Shown here: piece after piece, positions 16,382 to 25,646 of the stretch
Numbering within the stretch: the stretch's first letter is position 1
Layout of the letters: every line of letters starts with the position of its first letter
Origin: Clostridia bacterium
GTDB lineage: Bacteria > Bacillota > Clostridia > Oscillospirales > CAG-382
DNA: 64,000 nucleotides
Assembly (NCBI GenBank): GCA_017560085.1
Contig: JAFYPA010000023.1
Span: 1-64,000 of the forward strand
Direction of reading: 5' to 3'
Notes under the pieces: generated by a model
Databases searched by the model: none
What the model saw: the letters and a program-made list of their open reading frames with translations, nothing else
Told to the model about the DNA's origin: nothing
Position numbers and translations under genes: made by a program

Positions 16382-18424
16382 ATGAAATCGGAAATCGTAA
16401 CAAAAGGCGGTCAGAAATACATCGCCGTTGACGGTAAAATAATAGACGCCCTCTCCATGAAATCCTTCAGACCGACAAAGAACAATATCGGTGACTTTTA
16501 CAAGGCGGGCATACGGATAATGCAGGTCTACTGCTCGGGACTTACCTCGGCTCTTGGGCTTCCCTATTCGCTTTACGGCGAGACCTGGTTCGGTGACAAG
16601 GACTACAGATTCGAAAATCTTGACAGACAGATTGACTTTCTCCTTGAGACCTCGCCGGATGCATATATTATTATAAATCTCCATGTGGACTCAAGACAAT
16701 GGTGGCACGAGGAAAACCCGGGAAGACCAAGCTCCTTTACCCATCTTTCACAGATAGCCGCAGACAAAAAATGGCGTGAGGATACTGCGGACTACATCAA
16801 GGCAACCATAGCTCACACGGAGGAAAAATACGGCGACAAGGTAATCGCCTACTTCCTTCTGGGCGGTTACACGACCGAATGGTTTTCCCGTCAGGACTTC
16901 GAGGAGAGCCACCCCATAAAGCTTTCGGCATACAGAGAATATATGAACGACCCGAATGCGGAAATTCCGCCGACGGACGAGCGTGAGAAGGACACCTCGC
17001 AGATATTCCTCGATCCCGAAAAGGATAAAAATCTTATAAGCTACAGAAAATTCCACAATCACCTTATTTCCGAAACGGTATTGTACTTCTGCCACGAGGC
17101 ACAGAACGAGCTGAAGCATCAAAAACTTCTCGGCGTATATTACGGCTATATTATGGAGCTTCGCGGAAGAGGTATATGGAACAACGGTCATCTCGATACG
17201 GATATCGTCTACAGAAGCCCCGATATCGACCTTATCGCAACGCCGTCCTCCTATCAGTTCAGAGGCTACGACGATGCCACGGCAAACATGCTTATGTGCG
17301 ATACTATTGACCTTGACGGTATGATTTACTTCTGCTCCTTCGACCATAAAACCTTCAAGGTAAAGAACCTTCTTGATGAACCGAGAAGAATCTGTGAGGA
17401 TGCGCATTCCGAGGTAGGCATCGGTATGCTCAACAATTCGAGAAAGGATATGCTTCCCACAAGAAAGCACACAACAGACGCAATGCGCCGTGAGTTTATG
17501 CAGAGAGTATACAAGCGCACGGGTATGTGGTGGTTTGATATGCTTGAGGGCTGGTTCTATGACGAAGGCCTCATGGAGGAAGCAAAGCACATTTCAGAAA
17601 TCAGCGCAGAGCTTCTTAAAAAGCCGATGAAATCCGCAAGTGAGGTTGCAATGTTCGTAAGCTGTGAATCGCTCTACTATGTAAACAAGGTGTGCAACAT
17701 CAATACCGAAACCCTGTGCAAACAGCGTGACGCCCTTGCAAGAATGGGTGCACCCTACGATGTATATTCCCTCAACGACATAGACAGAGCAGACCTTTCA
17801 AAATACAAGCTTCTCATTTTCCCCGAGGCGTTTTATCTCACAGCGGAACAGCGTGAATACATAAATGCCAAGGTCAAGGCAGACGGCAGAAGCATTCTCT
17901 TTATAGGTGCGGTGGACTACGCCAACGACGAAAGCCTTTCCCTTGAGAGAACAAAAGCAATCACGGAGCTGAACATCGGAATTCTTCCCGCAAACGAAAA
18001 GCAGATACACTCGATGAACTCCACCTTCGGCTATGCACAGGCAAAGAATCCCACTATGTTCGTTGACGATGACAGTGCAAAAATCCTCGGAAGATACTCG
18101 GAAAGCCGTAAGTGTGCGGTTGCAAAAAAGGAATTCAACGACTACACAGTATACTTCAGCGGTCTCGGAAATCTTTCACACACGGTGCTCCGTGAAATCG
18201 CAAGAGAGGCGGGCGTGCATATCTATACGGAAAACGGAGTTGCCTGCTATGTCAACAACCTCGTTGCGGGTGTGTACAATACAAAGAATGAGGAAACGGT
18301 TATTACTCTGCCGTCTGACGGAGAATTTACCGAAATTTTCAGCGGTATAAAGTATAAAACCGAAAACAGAAAAGTCACACTTCCCACGGGAGAAAATCCC
18401 GCACAGATGCTTATAATAGGATAA
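16382..18424 (+). CDS. Putative TIM-barrel glycoside hydrolase with GATase-like domain, paralog 1
   Basis: 680 residues, no signal peptide. The first about 400 residues read as a TIM barrel of the GH-A/GH42-like kind: NLHVDSRQWW (99-108), LLGGYTTEWF (159-168, Glu166 a candidate acid/base) and WWFDMLEGW (383-391, Glu389 a candidate nucleophile). Residues about 455-530 look like the glutamine-amidotransferase-like trimerisation domain of GH42 (YDVYSLNDID, KLLIFPEAFYL), and a small beta domain ends the chain. I cannot assign a CAZy family or substrate. It shares most of its sequence with the next gene. GGGAG precedes the ATG. Confidence 0.75.
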   Translation: MKSEIVTKGGQKYIAVDGKIIDALSMKSFRPTKNNIGDFYKAGIRIMQVYCSGLTSALGLPYSLYGETWFGDKDYRFENLDRQIDFLLETSPDAYIIINLHVDSRQWWHEENPGRPSSFTHLSQIAADKKWREDTADYIKATIAHTEEKYGDKVIAYFLLGGYTTEWFSRQDFEESHPIKLSAYREYMNDPNAEIPPTDEREKDTSQIFLDPEKDKNLISYRKFHNHLISETVLYFCHEAQNELKHQKLLGVYYGYIMELRGRGIWNNGHLDTDIVYRSPDIDLIATPSSYQFRGYDDATANMLMCDTIDLDGMIYFCSFDHKTFKVKNLLDEPRRICEDAHSEVGIGMLNNSRKDMLPTRKHTTDAMRREFMQRVYKRTGMWWFDMLEGWFYDEGLMEEAKHISEISAELLKKPMKSASEVAMFVSCESLYYVNKVCNINTETLCKQRDALARMGAPYDVYSLNDIDRADLSKYKLLIFPEAFYLTAEQREYINAKVKADGRSILFIGAVDYANDESLSLERTKAITELNIGILPANEKQIHSMNSTFGYAQAKNPTMFVDDDSAKILGRYSESRKCAVAKKEFNDYTVYFSGLGNLSHTVLREIAREAGVHIYTENGVACYVNNLVAGVYNTKNEETVITLPSDGEFTEIFSGIKYKTENRKVTLPTGENPAQMLIIG

Positions 18425-18463
18425 TTCATAACTACACAACTTTACCGCAAAGGAGAAACAATC

Positions 18464-20503
18464 TTGAAATCAAAAATAGTTACATACAACGGCAAAAAAT
18501 ACATTGAAGCCGACGGAAAAATCATTGATTCCATTGCGATGAAAAGCTTCCGTCCCACGGAAAACAATGTCGGTGATTTCCACAAGGCGGGCGTTCCCGT
18601 AATGCACGTTTACTGCTCGGGACTTACCTCTGCGCTGGGGCTTCCCTATTCGCTTTACGGCGAAACCTGGTTTGGCGATAAGCAATACGATTTTACAAAT
18701 CTCGACAGACAGATAGACTTTTTCAAAGCGAATGCACCGGGAACGCTTCTTTTTATAAATCTCCACGTAGACTCAAGACCGTGGTGGAACGAGGAAAATC
18801 CCGGGAAGCCAAGCTCGTTTACCCATCTTTCGCAGATTGCCTCCGACGAAAAATGGCGGAGTGACACGGCGGACTACATAAGAGCAGCTCTCCGTCACGT
18901 TGAAGAAAAATACAACGATGTTGTTCTCGGCTACTTTTTGCTCGGCGGTCACACCACCGAATGGTTTTCCAAGGAGGACCGCGAGGAGGGGCATTCGATT
19001 AAGCTTGCCGCATACAGAAAATATCTCGGTGACGAAAACGCACGGATTCCCGATGTAACCGAGCTTGAAAAGCCCGAATCGCAGATATTTCTTGACCCCG
19101 TAAAGGACAAAAATCTTATAAGCTACAGAAAATTCCACAATTTCCTCATTGCCGACACCCTGCTTTATTTCTGCCACGCGGCGCAGGATGTTTTAAAGCA
19201 CGAAAAGGTACTGGGAGCATTCTTCGGCTACGTTATGGAGCTTCGGGGAAGAGGTATATGGAATCTCGGTCACATAGATATAGACAGAGTTTACAGAAGC
19301 CCCGACATTGACCTTGTCGCAACTCCGTCCTCCTACCACTACAGACATTACGACAGCCACAGCGCACACTCGATTATGTTCAATACGCTCGAGCTTAACA
19401 ATATGACCTTTTACAGCTCCTTTGACCATATGACCTTTGTCGTCCCCACACTCAAGGACAACAAAAGACGCCTCTGCCACGAAAAGAACACAATGGAGGC
19501 TATGGGAAGAGTAGGCAATTACAGCTACATTTTCAACGACAGAAAGCAGACAATAGATGCCATGCGCCGTGAATTTATGCTGAAGGTATCCAAAAGAACG
19601 GGAATGTGGTGGTTTGATATGCTTGAGGGCTGGTATTACGACGAGGGACTTATGCGTGAGGTGGAAAGGACAGTCCGCCTTTCCGAATCGCTCATAGAAA
19701 AGAAAGCCGTCTCAAACAGCGAAATCGCCTTTGTCATAAGCTGTGAATCCCACTATTACGTCAACAAGGCGGCAGAGCTTAACACCGAGGTGCTTGCCGC
19801 ACAAAGAGGGCCTCTTGCGTGTATGGGAGCACCCTTTGATGTTTACTCTCTGAACGATATCGACAGAATGGACATAGACAAATACAAGCTGATAATATTC
19901 CCCGAGGCATATTACCTTACACAAGAACAGAGAGAATACATAAACCGCAAGGTCAAGGGTGGCGGAAGGTCGCTTCTTTTTGTGGGCGCAACGGATTACG
20001 CCTGCGATGAAAATCTTTCCCTTGAAAGAGTACGGGCGATGACGGAAATGAATTTGGAAGCACTTGAGAAGGACGAAGCAACAATCCACGGCTTCGATTC
20101 CACCTTCGGCTACAAGACGGCAAAGAATCCAACGCTTTACGTTGACGATGACAGCGTAAAAATTCTCGGTAGATACTCGGAAAGCCGTAAGTGTGCACTT
20201 GCGAAAAAGAGCTTTGCCGACTACACAATATACTTCAGCGGTCTCGGTAACATCTCACACACGGTGCTTCGTGAAATCGCAAGAGAGGCGGGCGTGCATA
20301 TCTACACCGAAAACGGAGTTGCCTGCTATGTGAACAGCCTCGTTGCGGGTGTGTACAACACAAAGAGCGAGGAAACGACGATTACGCTCCCCTTTGACGG
20401 AGAATTCACGGAAATGTTCAGCGGTATAAGGTACAAAACCGAGAACAGGAAAATCACACTTCCCACGGGGGAAAATCCTGCGCAGATGCTTATACTTGAA
20501 TAA
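18464..20503 (+). CDS. Putative TIM-barrel glycoside hydrolase with GATase-like domain, paralog 2 (TTG start)
   Basis: 679 residues, starting at a TTG codon 8 bp after AGGAG; the alignment with paralog 1 begins exactly here. The same domains and candidate residues are kept: LLGGHTTEWF, WWFDMLEGW, YDVYSLNDID-like GATase segment. The C-terminal about 130 residues are nearly identical to paralog 1, while the segment after SFDH (about 320-365) differs most and carries a small insertion. The 39-bp gap suggests one transcript and a local duplication followed by divergence in substrate loops. Function unassigned. Confidence 0.75.
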   Translation: MKSKIVTYNGKKYIEADGKIIDSIAMKSFRPTENNVGDFHKAGVPVMHVYCSGLTSALGLPYSLYGETWFGDKQYDFTNLDRQIDFFKANAPGTLLFINLHVDSRPWWNEENPGKPSSFTHLSQIASDEKWRSDTADYIRAALRHVEEKYNDVVLGYFLLGGHTTEWFSKEDREEGHSIKLAAYRKYLGDENARIPDVTELEKPESQIFLDPVKDKNLISYRKFHNFLIADTLLYFCHAAQDVLKHEKVLGAFFGYVMELRGRGIWNLGHIDIDRVYRSPDIDLVATPSSYHYRHYDSHSAHSIMFNTLELNNMTFYSSFDHMTFVVPTLKDNKRRLCHEKNTMEAMGRVGNYSYIFNDRKQTIDAMRREFMLKVSKRTGMWWFDMLEGWYYDEGLMREVERTVRLSESLIEKKAVSNSEIAFVISCESHYYVNKAAELNTEVLAAQRGPLACMGAPFDVYSLNDIDRMDIDKYKLIIFPEAYYLTQEQREYINRKVKGGGRSLLFVGATDYACDENLSLERVRAMTEMNLEALEKDEATIHGFDSTFGYKTAKNPTLYVDDDSVKILGRYSESRKCALAKKSFADYTIYFSGLGNISHTVLREIAREAGVHIYTENGVACYVNSLVAGVYNTKSEETTITLPFDGEFTEMFSGIRYKTENRKITLPTGENPAQMLILE

Positions 20504-20509
20504 ATTAAA

Positions 20510-20548
20510 GCACCGTCATCGGAGAAAATCCTTTGGCGGTGCGGTTTT
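20510..20548. terminator. Bidirectional terminator between paralog 2 and the AraC gene
   Basis: GCACCG (20510-20515) pairs with CGGTGC (20537-20542) followed by GGTTTT; the two genes converge here. Confidence 0.65.
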
Positions 20549-21290
20549 ATTCTGTTGTGCTTCGGAATTCGCTGGGTGACATACCTACGGATTTTTTGAA
20601 GTAGTTGCTGAAATAGTACTCGTTTTCAAACCCGCAATAGCCTGCGATGTCACGAATCAGCATATCCGTTTCGGAGAGCATATCCTTTGCACGGCGGATT
20701 CGGAGTCCCTTCTGATAGTCCTGCGGTGTAAGTCCGAAGCAGTCCTTGAAGCGGCGGATAAACTGAACGTAGGAAAGTCCCGTTTTTGCACCGATTTCCG
20801 ACAGAGGTGTTCTTTTATTTATGCTCTCACGGATATCGGATGCCGCCTTTTCCATAAGCGGGTCGGAGATTCCTTCGGTCGGGGATGAACGGTTTTCGAA
20901 AAGATATTGGTTCACTATGTCGTCAAAAAGATGTCTGCGAAGCGAAAAATCGTCGACCGTGTTAACCTTGTCAAGTGAGTCGAGCATTGCCATTGTGGAA
21001 AGGATTCTCGCAGTGTCGCTGAAGGTTATATGGTTTGTACGGAAGACGGGAGTCTTGCTTTCGAATCTGAAAAGGAAAAGATGTGCCGGACTTTTGATTA
21101 CTCTGTGATAAAGGGTGTTTTTCCTGAAGAGGAAGCCCTCGTTTGCCTTTACCGTGTAATCCTTGCCGTTATCCGTCACGACAAAGCTTCCGTCCCCGCA
21201 CAGCATAAAAATGTCGTTACTGCCTATAAAGCTTTCAAGCTGGAATTTTTCACGGTATACACCGACACTTACAAGAAGCTGTGCTTTCAT
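20547..21290 (-). CDS. AraC-family transcriptional regulator
   Basis: 247 residues from ATG 21290, chosen for the GGAGGAAGGG ribosome site just upstream and because the family fold starts there; the frame stays open further upstream but reads as non-family sequence. The N-terminal about 135 residues form a cupin-like sensor domain (GDGSFVVTDNGKDYTV, GFLFRKNTLYH). The C-terminal double helix-turn-helix has LSEIGAKTGLSYVQFIRRFK and CGFENEYYFSNYFKKSVGMS, the AraC hallmark. It probably controls the neighbouring rhamnosidase/hydrolase genes through the tandem sites at 13997-14030, and perhaps the divergent transporter. Confidence 0.92.
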   Translation of the reverse strand: MKAQLLVSVGVYREKFQLESFIGSNDIFMLCGDGSFVVTDNGKDYTVKANEGFLFRKNTLYHRVIKSPAHLFLFRFESKTPVFRTNHITFSDTARILSTMAMLDSLDKVNTVDDFSLRRHLFDDIVNQYLFENRSSPTEGISDPLMEKAASDIRESINKRTPLSEIGAKTGLSYVQFIRRFKDCFGLTPQDYQKGLRIRRAKDMLSETDMLIRDIAGYCGFENEYYFSNYFKKSVGMSPSEFRSTTE

Positions 21291-21339
21291 TTCCCTTCCT
21301 CCATGATAAAATATTATATCCGTATTATAGATTAACTTA

Positions 21340-21368
21340 TTGCAAAAGTCAATACCGTGTGATAAAAT
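21340..21368 (+). promoter_or_regulatory. Promoter of the EamA transporter gene
   Basis: TTGCAA (21340-21345) and TAAAAT (21363-21368) are 17 bp apart in the 120-bp divergent gap. Confidence 0.6.
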
Positions 21369-21410
21369 AATAAAAATTAAATCCTCGGGAAAGAATTTGC
21401 GGAGAATTTT

Positions 21411-22289
21411 ATGGGATATATTTTTCTTTTTACAGCACTTCTTGCGGGCTCGGCAAAGGGCTTTGCGGGCAAGAAAATCAGCGGTATCATCACAACACCG
21501 AAGCAGTCCGTTCTGTCGAATTTTATGCGAATGATTATCTGCATTGTTATAAGCGTTGCCGTACTTTTGCTTGAGACAAAGGGACAGAGCCTTATGCCCG
21601 ACCGAGGCGCGATTCTTGTGGGTATCCTTTCGGGAATTACGCTTTCCGCCTTTACCGTCACCTGGATGCTTGCAATCCGTCACGGGGCTTTTATGCTGAT
21701 AAGCGTTGCGCAGACCTTCGGTATGATTGTTACTCTTGCGTGCAGCTTTGTTGTTTTCAGAGAGCCTGTCACGGCAAGGCAGTATGCGGGAATTGTAATT
21801 CTTGTAATTGCGGTGCTGATTATGGCTTCCTACAGCAATAAGATTGTGGGAGCGCTTACGCCCTACGGAATTACTATGCTTGTTCTTTACGGTGTGTCCT
21901 GCGGGCTTTATGACTTTTCGGGGAAGCTGTTTACCTCATTTTCGGACTCGCCCATTTCTACCTTTAATCTGATTACTTATTTCGTTTCGGCACTTTTCCT
22001 CGGTGCGGTGTTTCTTCTGCCGTCAAAGGGTGAGAAGATAAATGCCGCGGAATTTGTGAGGAAGACTATCATTGCGGTATTCTTTATGTCGGTATGCCTC
22101 TTTGTGAATTCATATTTTATGACACTTACGACAAAGCATTTACCGCCCGCACAGCTTTATCCCTTATCACGGGCGGGAGGTATGATTCTCGCTTCCGTTA
22201 TGTCCTCGGTGTTTTTCAAGGAGAGAATTACGGCAAGATGCGTTGTGGGACTTTGCCTTTCCTTCGTTGCGCTTTTGCTTCTGAAATAA
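21411..22289 (+). CDS. EamA/DMT-superfamily transporter
   Basis: 292 residues with about ten hydrophobic helices in two five-helix halves, the drug/metabolite transporter layout. The second half contains the conserved pattern LPPAQLYPLSRAGGMILAS followed by FFKERIT, typical of EamA permeases. The family exports or imports small metabolites; the substrate is unknown. It is divergent from the AraC gene, so co-regulation with the glycan island is plausible. GGAGA lies before the ATG, and a hairpin terminator follows. Confidence 0.85.
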   Translation: MGYIFLFTALLAGSAKGFAGKKISGIITTPKQSVLSNFMRMIICIVISVAVLLLETKGQSLMPDRGAILVGILSGITLSAFTVTWMLAIRHGAFMLISVAQTFGMIVTLACSFVVFREPVTARQYAGIVILVIAVLIMASYSNKIVGALTPYGITMLVLYGVSCGLYDFSGKLFTSFSDSPISTFNLITYFVSALFLGAVFLLPSKGEKINAAEFVRKTIIAVFFMSVCLFVNSYFMTLTTKHLPPAQLYPLSRAGGMILASVMSSVFFKERITARCVVGLCLSFVALLLLK

Positions 22290-22314
22290 GGCTGATTTTA
22301 CGGTGACGATTATT

Positions 22315-22359
22315 GCACCGCTCATTTGCTTTTACGGCGTGGGCGGTGCTTGATTTTTT
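22315..22359 (+). terminator. Terminator after the EamA gene
   Basis: GCACCGC (22315-22321) pairs with GCGGTGC (22343-22349), then a six-T run at 22354-22359. Confidence 0.75.
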
Positions 22360-22377
22360 GGCTGTTGTGATATCGTT

Positions 22378-22464
22378 TTTTCACTCGGGTGAAAATTTGC
22401 ATAAAAATTATTTTCACTTTTGTTCAAATTGGCTATTGAAAATATTTTCACTCTGTGATATAAT
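22378..22464 (+). promoter_or_regulatory. Promoter and phased TTTTCAC operator array of the isomerase gene
   Basis: TTGAAA (22436-22441) and TATAAT (22459-22464) are 17 bp apart. The motif TTTTCAC occurs at 22378-22384, 22411-22417 and 22445-22451, 33 and 34 bp apart (about three helical turns). The first is part of a perfect inverted repeat with GTGAAAA (22389-22395), and the third lies inside the -35/-10 spacer. This looks like a regulator array with looping or cooperative binding. Confidence 0.7.
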
Positions 22465-22537
22465 AACATTATAATGTAGTATTATGCCAAAACACTACTG
22501 ATTTCACATAAATTTCAACAAAGAAAGGAAAAAAACT

Positions 22538-23929
22538 ATGCTTAACTACAATGTAAAAGTAGGTCTTTTCGGTCTCCGCCGTGACGTAACACCGAGACCG
22601 GGCATTTTCAACTGGGAAAAGGCCGAGGACAGAGCATTCGAAATCACAAGCTACATCAAGGACAATTTCGCATCCGAGAACGTAAGCTTCTGCGACACTC
22701 TCGACATTAACGAGAGAAAGATTGTCTACACAGAGGAGGACGCCGTAAAGGCTGCCGAAATGTTCAAGGCTGAGGGTGCTACCTGCGCTCTTATTATTGC
22801 GTGTAACTTCGGTAACGAGGAAGCGGCGGCTGTCTTTGCAAGAGAATTCGGAAAGCCCGTATGCATCTGGGCACCTCTTGACGAGTCCTTCCTTGAGGAC
22901 GGTACGAGATACACGGACAGCCAATGCGGTATTTTCGGTATTTCAAGAATTCTTCAGAGAATGAACATTCCCTTTATGCACATTGAAACAAGCAGAGTCG
23001 ACAGCCGTGAATTCGCTGAGGGCTTTGAAAGATTCGTTTCCGTTGCCTGCATGGTTGACAACTTCAGAGGTATGAAGATTGCTCAGGTCGGAATGAGACC
23101 CAAGCCCTTCACCTCCGTTATTTTCAACGAGGGCGAAATTCTCACAAAGTTCGGTATCCGTTGTATTCCGATCAACATCGGCGTTGCCGTTGACAAGTAC
23201 AACAAGATTCTCGCGGAATGCGATGCGGAGCTTGAGGAGGGTGCAAAGCTTCTTCTCTCCCGTTACGAAATGGATGACATCACTCCTCCCCTTCTCAAGA
23301 AGGTTTACGCATTTGTTCTTCTTTACAAGTGGGTATTCGAGGAATACAAGGTTGATGCGGTAAGTGCGGAGTGCTGGACGGCAATGCAGCTCGCAGTAGG
23401 CGCTATGCCCTGTACGGCGTACAGTGTGCTTGCGGATATGGGCTACATCATCAGCTGTGAGTCCGACTTCCACGGTGCTATCACAATGGCTATGCTTTCC
23501 TGCGCGAGCCTCGGCAAGAAGATTCCCTTCTTCGGAGAATTCACAAACAGACATCCCGAGGACAAGAACACCGAGCTTCTCTGGCACTGCGGTCCCTTTG
23601 CATACTCCCTTAAGGCAGAGGACAGCGTAGCAAAGAACGTAAATATGCGTCAGTGGTTCAGAGTAAAGGACGGTCACTACACAATCGCAAGATTCGACCA
23701 GGAAAACGGCAACTACAAGATGCTCTGCGGTGAATTTGACACAGGCAAGGGTCCCTACACCTTCGGTACATACCTCTGGGCGAAGTTCGACAACCTCAAG
23801 AAGTGGGAGGACAAGCTCATCGACGGTCCGTACATCCACCATATGGCAGAGGTTGAGGGCGAATATCTTGAAACAATGAAGGAATTCGCAAAGTTCGTTC
23901 CCGGACTTGAGATTGATACGGTAGAATGA
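22538..23929 (+). CDS. L-fucose/L-arabinose isomerase-family protein
   Basis: 463 residues, cytosolic. The two-domain layout is that of the L-fucose isomerase superfamily: an N-terminal Rossmann-like part with FKAEGATCALIIACNFGNEE, then a C-terminal barrel with SAECWTAMQ, CESDFHGAITMAML and FFGEF. Their Glu, Asp and His residues fit the divalent-metal site that interconverts aldose and ketose. It is shorter than E. coli FucI (about 590), so it belongs to a divergent subgroup with uncertain substrate. It is the first gene of the catabolic cluster and carries the TTTTCAC operator array. Confidence 0.85.
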   Translation: MLNYNVKVGLFGLRRDVTPRPGIFNWEKAEDRAFEITSYIKDNFASENVSFCDTLDINERKIVYTEEDAVKAAEMFKAEGATCALIIACNFGNEEAAAVFAREFGKPVCIWAPLDESFLEDGTRYTDSQCGIFGISRILQRMNIPFMHIETSRVDSREFAEGFERFVSVACMVDNFRGMKIAQVGMRPKPFTSVIFNEGEILTKFGIRCIPINIGVAVDKYNKILAECDAELEEGAKLLLSRYEMDDITPPLLKKVYAFVLLYKWVFEEYKVDAVSAECWTAMQLAVGAMPCTAYSVLADMGYIISCESDFHGAITMAMLSCASLGKKIPFFGEFTNRHPEDKNTELLWHCGPFAYSLKAEDSVAKNVNMRQWFRVKDGHYTIARFDQENGNYKMLCGEFDTGKGPYTFGTYLWAKFDNLKKWEDKLIDGPYIHHMAEVEGEYLETMKEFAKFVPGLEIDTVE

Positions 23930-23940
23930 TGATAGGAGTG

Positions 23941-24160
23941 CATAATGCTTAATGCATAATGCATAATGCATAATGCATAATCGAGGTTGATGCGGAGTTT
24001 GCTTGCAAACTCCATGGAAAATCTTTGATTTTCCGCAGCTTCGCAATCTTCAATTGGATTAAATTGAATTTGGAGTTGGCGTTGCGTTGAAAATTTAGCG
24101 ATAAACCTCCATTTAATCCTATTTTGCATTTTGCACTTTGCATTTTGCATTCGTTTTGAG
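23941..24160. repeat. Modular intergenic repeat between isomerase and phosphoesterase genes
   Basis: A tandem GCATAAT tract (23941-23981) is followed by the perfect palindromes GGAGTTTGCTTGCAAACTCC (23994-24013) and GGAAAATC-TTT-GATTTTCC (24016-24034), then a GATT/AATTTGG linker and a TTTTGCATTTTGCA-like tract ending just before the next ribosome site. Confidence 0.8.
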
Positions 24161-24167
24161 GTGCTTT

Positions 24168-25241
24168 ATGAACGATATAACCTATCTCACAAAAAACTAC
24201 GATAAGAAAATAGAAAAGATTAAGGCTCTCGGGGCTGATGTGAATTTCCTTTTTATTACGGATGTTCACAGCGGACTTAACCGTCAGTCGTCGCAGAATT
24301 CAAAGTACAGAAAGCCCGAGGATTTCGAGCTTTCGGAGAATGCGATTGAGGCTATGCGGTATGTTGCCGAGAGGTGCGATATTGACTTTGTGCTTTCGGG
24401 CGGTGATGTCGGTAACGATTATGCACCCACGCCCGAGCTTGTCCGCAAGGAGATTTCGGATTTTTACGATAACCTTTATTCGCTTCCCGTACCCGTTCAT
24501 TGCTGTGTGGGTAACCACGACGATGCGGTGGGCTGGTCTGCGGAAATCGGTCGTACCGTTAAGAATTATGCGATTTCTCCCTCGGAAATGCACGCTCTTT
24601 GTATGCGGAATAATCCGACGGACGAGAATTATTATTACTTCGACCACGAAAAATCGGGGCTTCGCTTCGTGATTCTCAATATAGCGGATCATCCGTACAT
24701 CCCCGACGAAAACGGCAACTATACCCACGGCTGGGGTGTGGATTTCAGCGAAAAGCAGCTTCTGTGGCTTGACAACGAGGCTCTCGTTACGGATAAGCCC
24801 TGCGTTATACTTTGCCATATGCCGATTTCCTGCAAGGGCATCTTCGGATGCGGCGGTTATCCCTACGGCTTCAAGGAAAAGAACGATTTCCCCCGTGGTG
24901 ACGAGATAATGAAGTGCATAAGGAAGCACGGCAATGTATGTATGTGGCTCGCAGGTCACGTCCACGCGGACAACCTTCGCTACGGTGACGGAGACCTTGA
25001 GGGTGTTCTCACCGTCACAACGGACGGCTCATTCCTCGACCCGCAGATGCAACCGCTTCCCGAGCGTGAATTCGGTGAAGAAACGGAAACCGTGTTCGAT
25101 GTGTTCTCCATAAAGGACAACTATCTGTACATAACCCGCTTCGGTGCGGGACTTGACAGGCAGGCGAATCTTTGTCACACGGCAAGGGTGATGCCGATGC
25201 AGATGGTGTGGAGAGCGGGGAAATTAATGCATAATGCATAA
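24168..25241 (+). CDS. Calcineurin-type metallophosphoesterase
   Basis: 357 residues from ATG 24168 (GAGGTG 5 bp upstream; the frame upstream is repeat sequence). The metal-binding motifs appear in order: DVH (32-34), GGDVGN (78-83), GNHDD (about 116-120), CHMP (about 217) and GHVH (about 262-265). It binds two metals and hydrolyses phosphomono- or diesters. No signal peptide is present. Its place in a sugar cluster suggests a sugar phosphate or a cyclic/glycerophospho substrate, but this is inference. Its last codons and stop are made by the GCATAAT repeat tract that follows. Confidence 0.88.
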   Translation: MNDITYLTKNYDKKIEKIKALGADVNFLFITDVHSGLNRQSSQNSKYRKPEDFELSENAIEAMRYVAERCDIDFVLSGGDVGNDYAPTPELVRKEISDFYDNLYSLPVPVHCCVGNHDDAVGWSAEIGRTVKNYAISPSEMHALCMRNNPTDENYYYFDHEKSGLRFVILNIADHPYIPDENGNYTHGWGVDFSEKQLLWLDNEALVTDKPCVILCHMPISCKGIFGCGGYPYGFKEKNDFPRGDEIMKCIRKHGNVCMWLAGHVHADNLRYGDGDLEGVLTVTTDGSFLDPQMQPLPEREFGEETETVFDVFSIKDNYLYITRFGAGLDRQANLCHTARVMPMQMVWRAGKLMHNA

Positions 25242-25390
25242 TGCATAATTGGATTGCTTCGCAATCTTAAAATTCGGAATTCGGAATTTGAGCGATGTTT
25301 CCGAAGGAAACTCGACAAGAACGCTTGCGTTCTTTGAATTCGGAATTTCGGTGAAAATTTTTCGTAGAAAAATTTTTATTTATTTTAAAT
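25232..25390. repeat. 120-bp repeat copy 2 with adjoining palindrome
   Basis: A GCATAAT tract and the palindrome GATTGC-TTC-GCAATC (25252-25266) lead into 25271-25390, which matches 10411-10530 at 117 of 120 positions, including the same two hairpins. The third hairpin keeps pairing except for a loop change. Confidence 0.85.
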
Positions 25391-25637
25391 CGGTGTTGGT
25401 TGTATGCCTGCACAGCCTGCGAGCCAACCGTGGGTTGGGCGGCTCGCACGGAATACGGTTGTCCTTAAGACCGGCAGAACGGCAAGCAACACGACACCCA
25501 CAGCAATTCCTAAAACAAAACCCGGCGCAAGGAGCAAAGCGAGTGGAGCCATTATATTAAAGTTCTTGCGGAGCTTCTTTCAAGAAGCGACTCGCCGAAG
25601 GCCCCTCGTAAAAAAGAGTAAATTATTTAAAGAAAGG
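25391..25637. repeat. Second repeat part before the FAD-oxidase gene; possible antisense hydrophobic mini-ORF
   Basis: Diverged copy of 10531-10796. On the minus strand a 55-codon frame (25552 down to 25385) encodes a hydrophobic peptide with GFVLGIAVGVVLLAVLP. The copy upstream of aspS keeps a similar peptide only across a frameshift. It could be a decaying membrane peptide gene or a by-product of a structured repeat. A stem GCGAGCC..GGCTCGC surrounds the CCGTGGGT core. Confidence 0.55.
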
Positions 25638-25646
25638 ATATAAAAA

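Noticed and set aside
21291-21683. N-terminal extension of the AraC regulator to 21683
   Set aside because: The extension is Lys/Arg/Cys-rich, overlaps the divergent EamA gene, and a good ribosome site precedes the Met at 21290 where the family fold begins.
23941-23981. Short CRISPR-like array (GCATAAT repeats)
   Set aside because: The units are 7-8 bases in direct tandem without spacers; it is the tandem-word part of the intergenic repeats.
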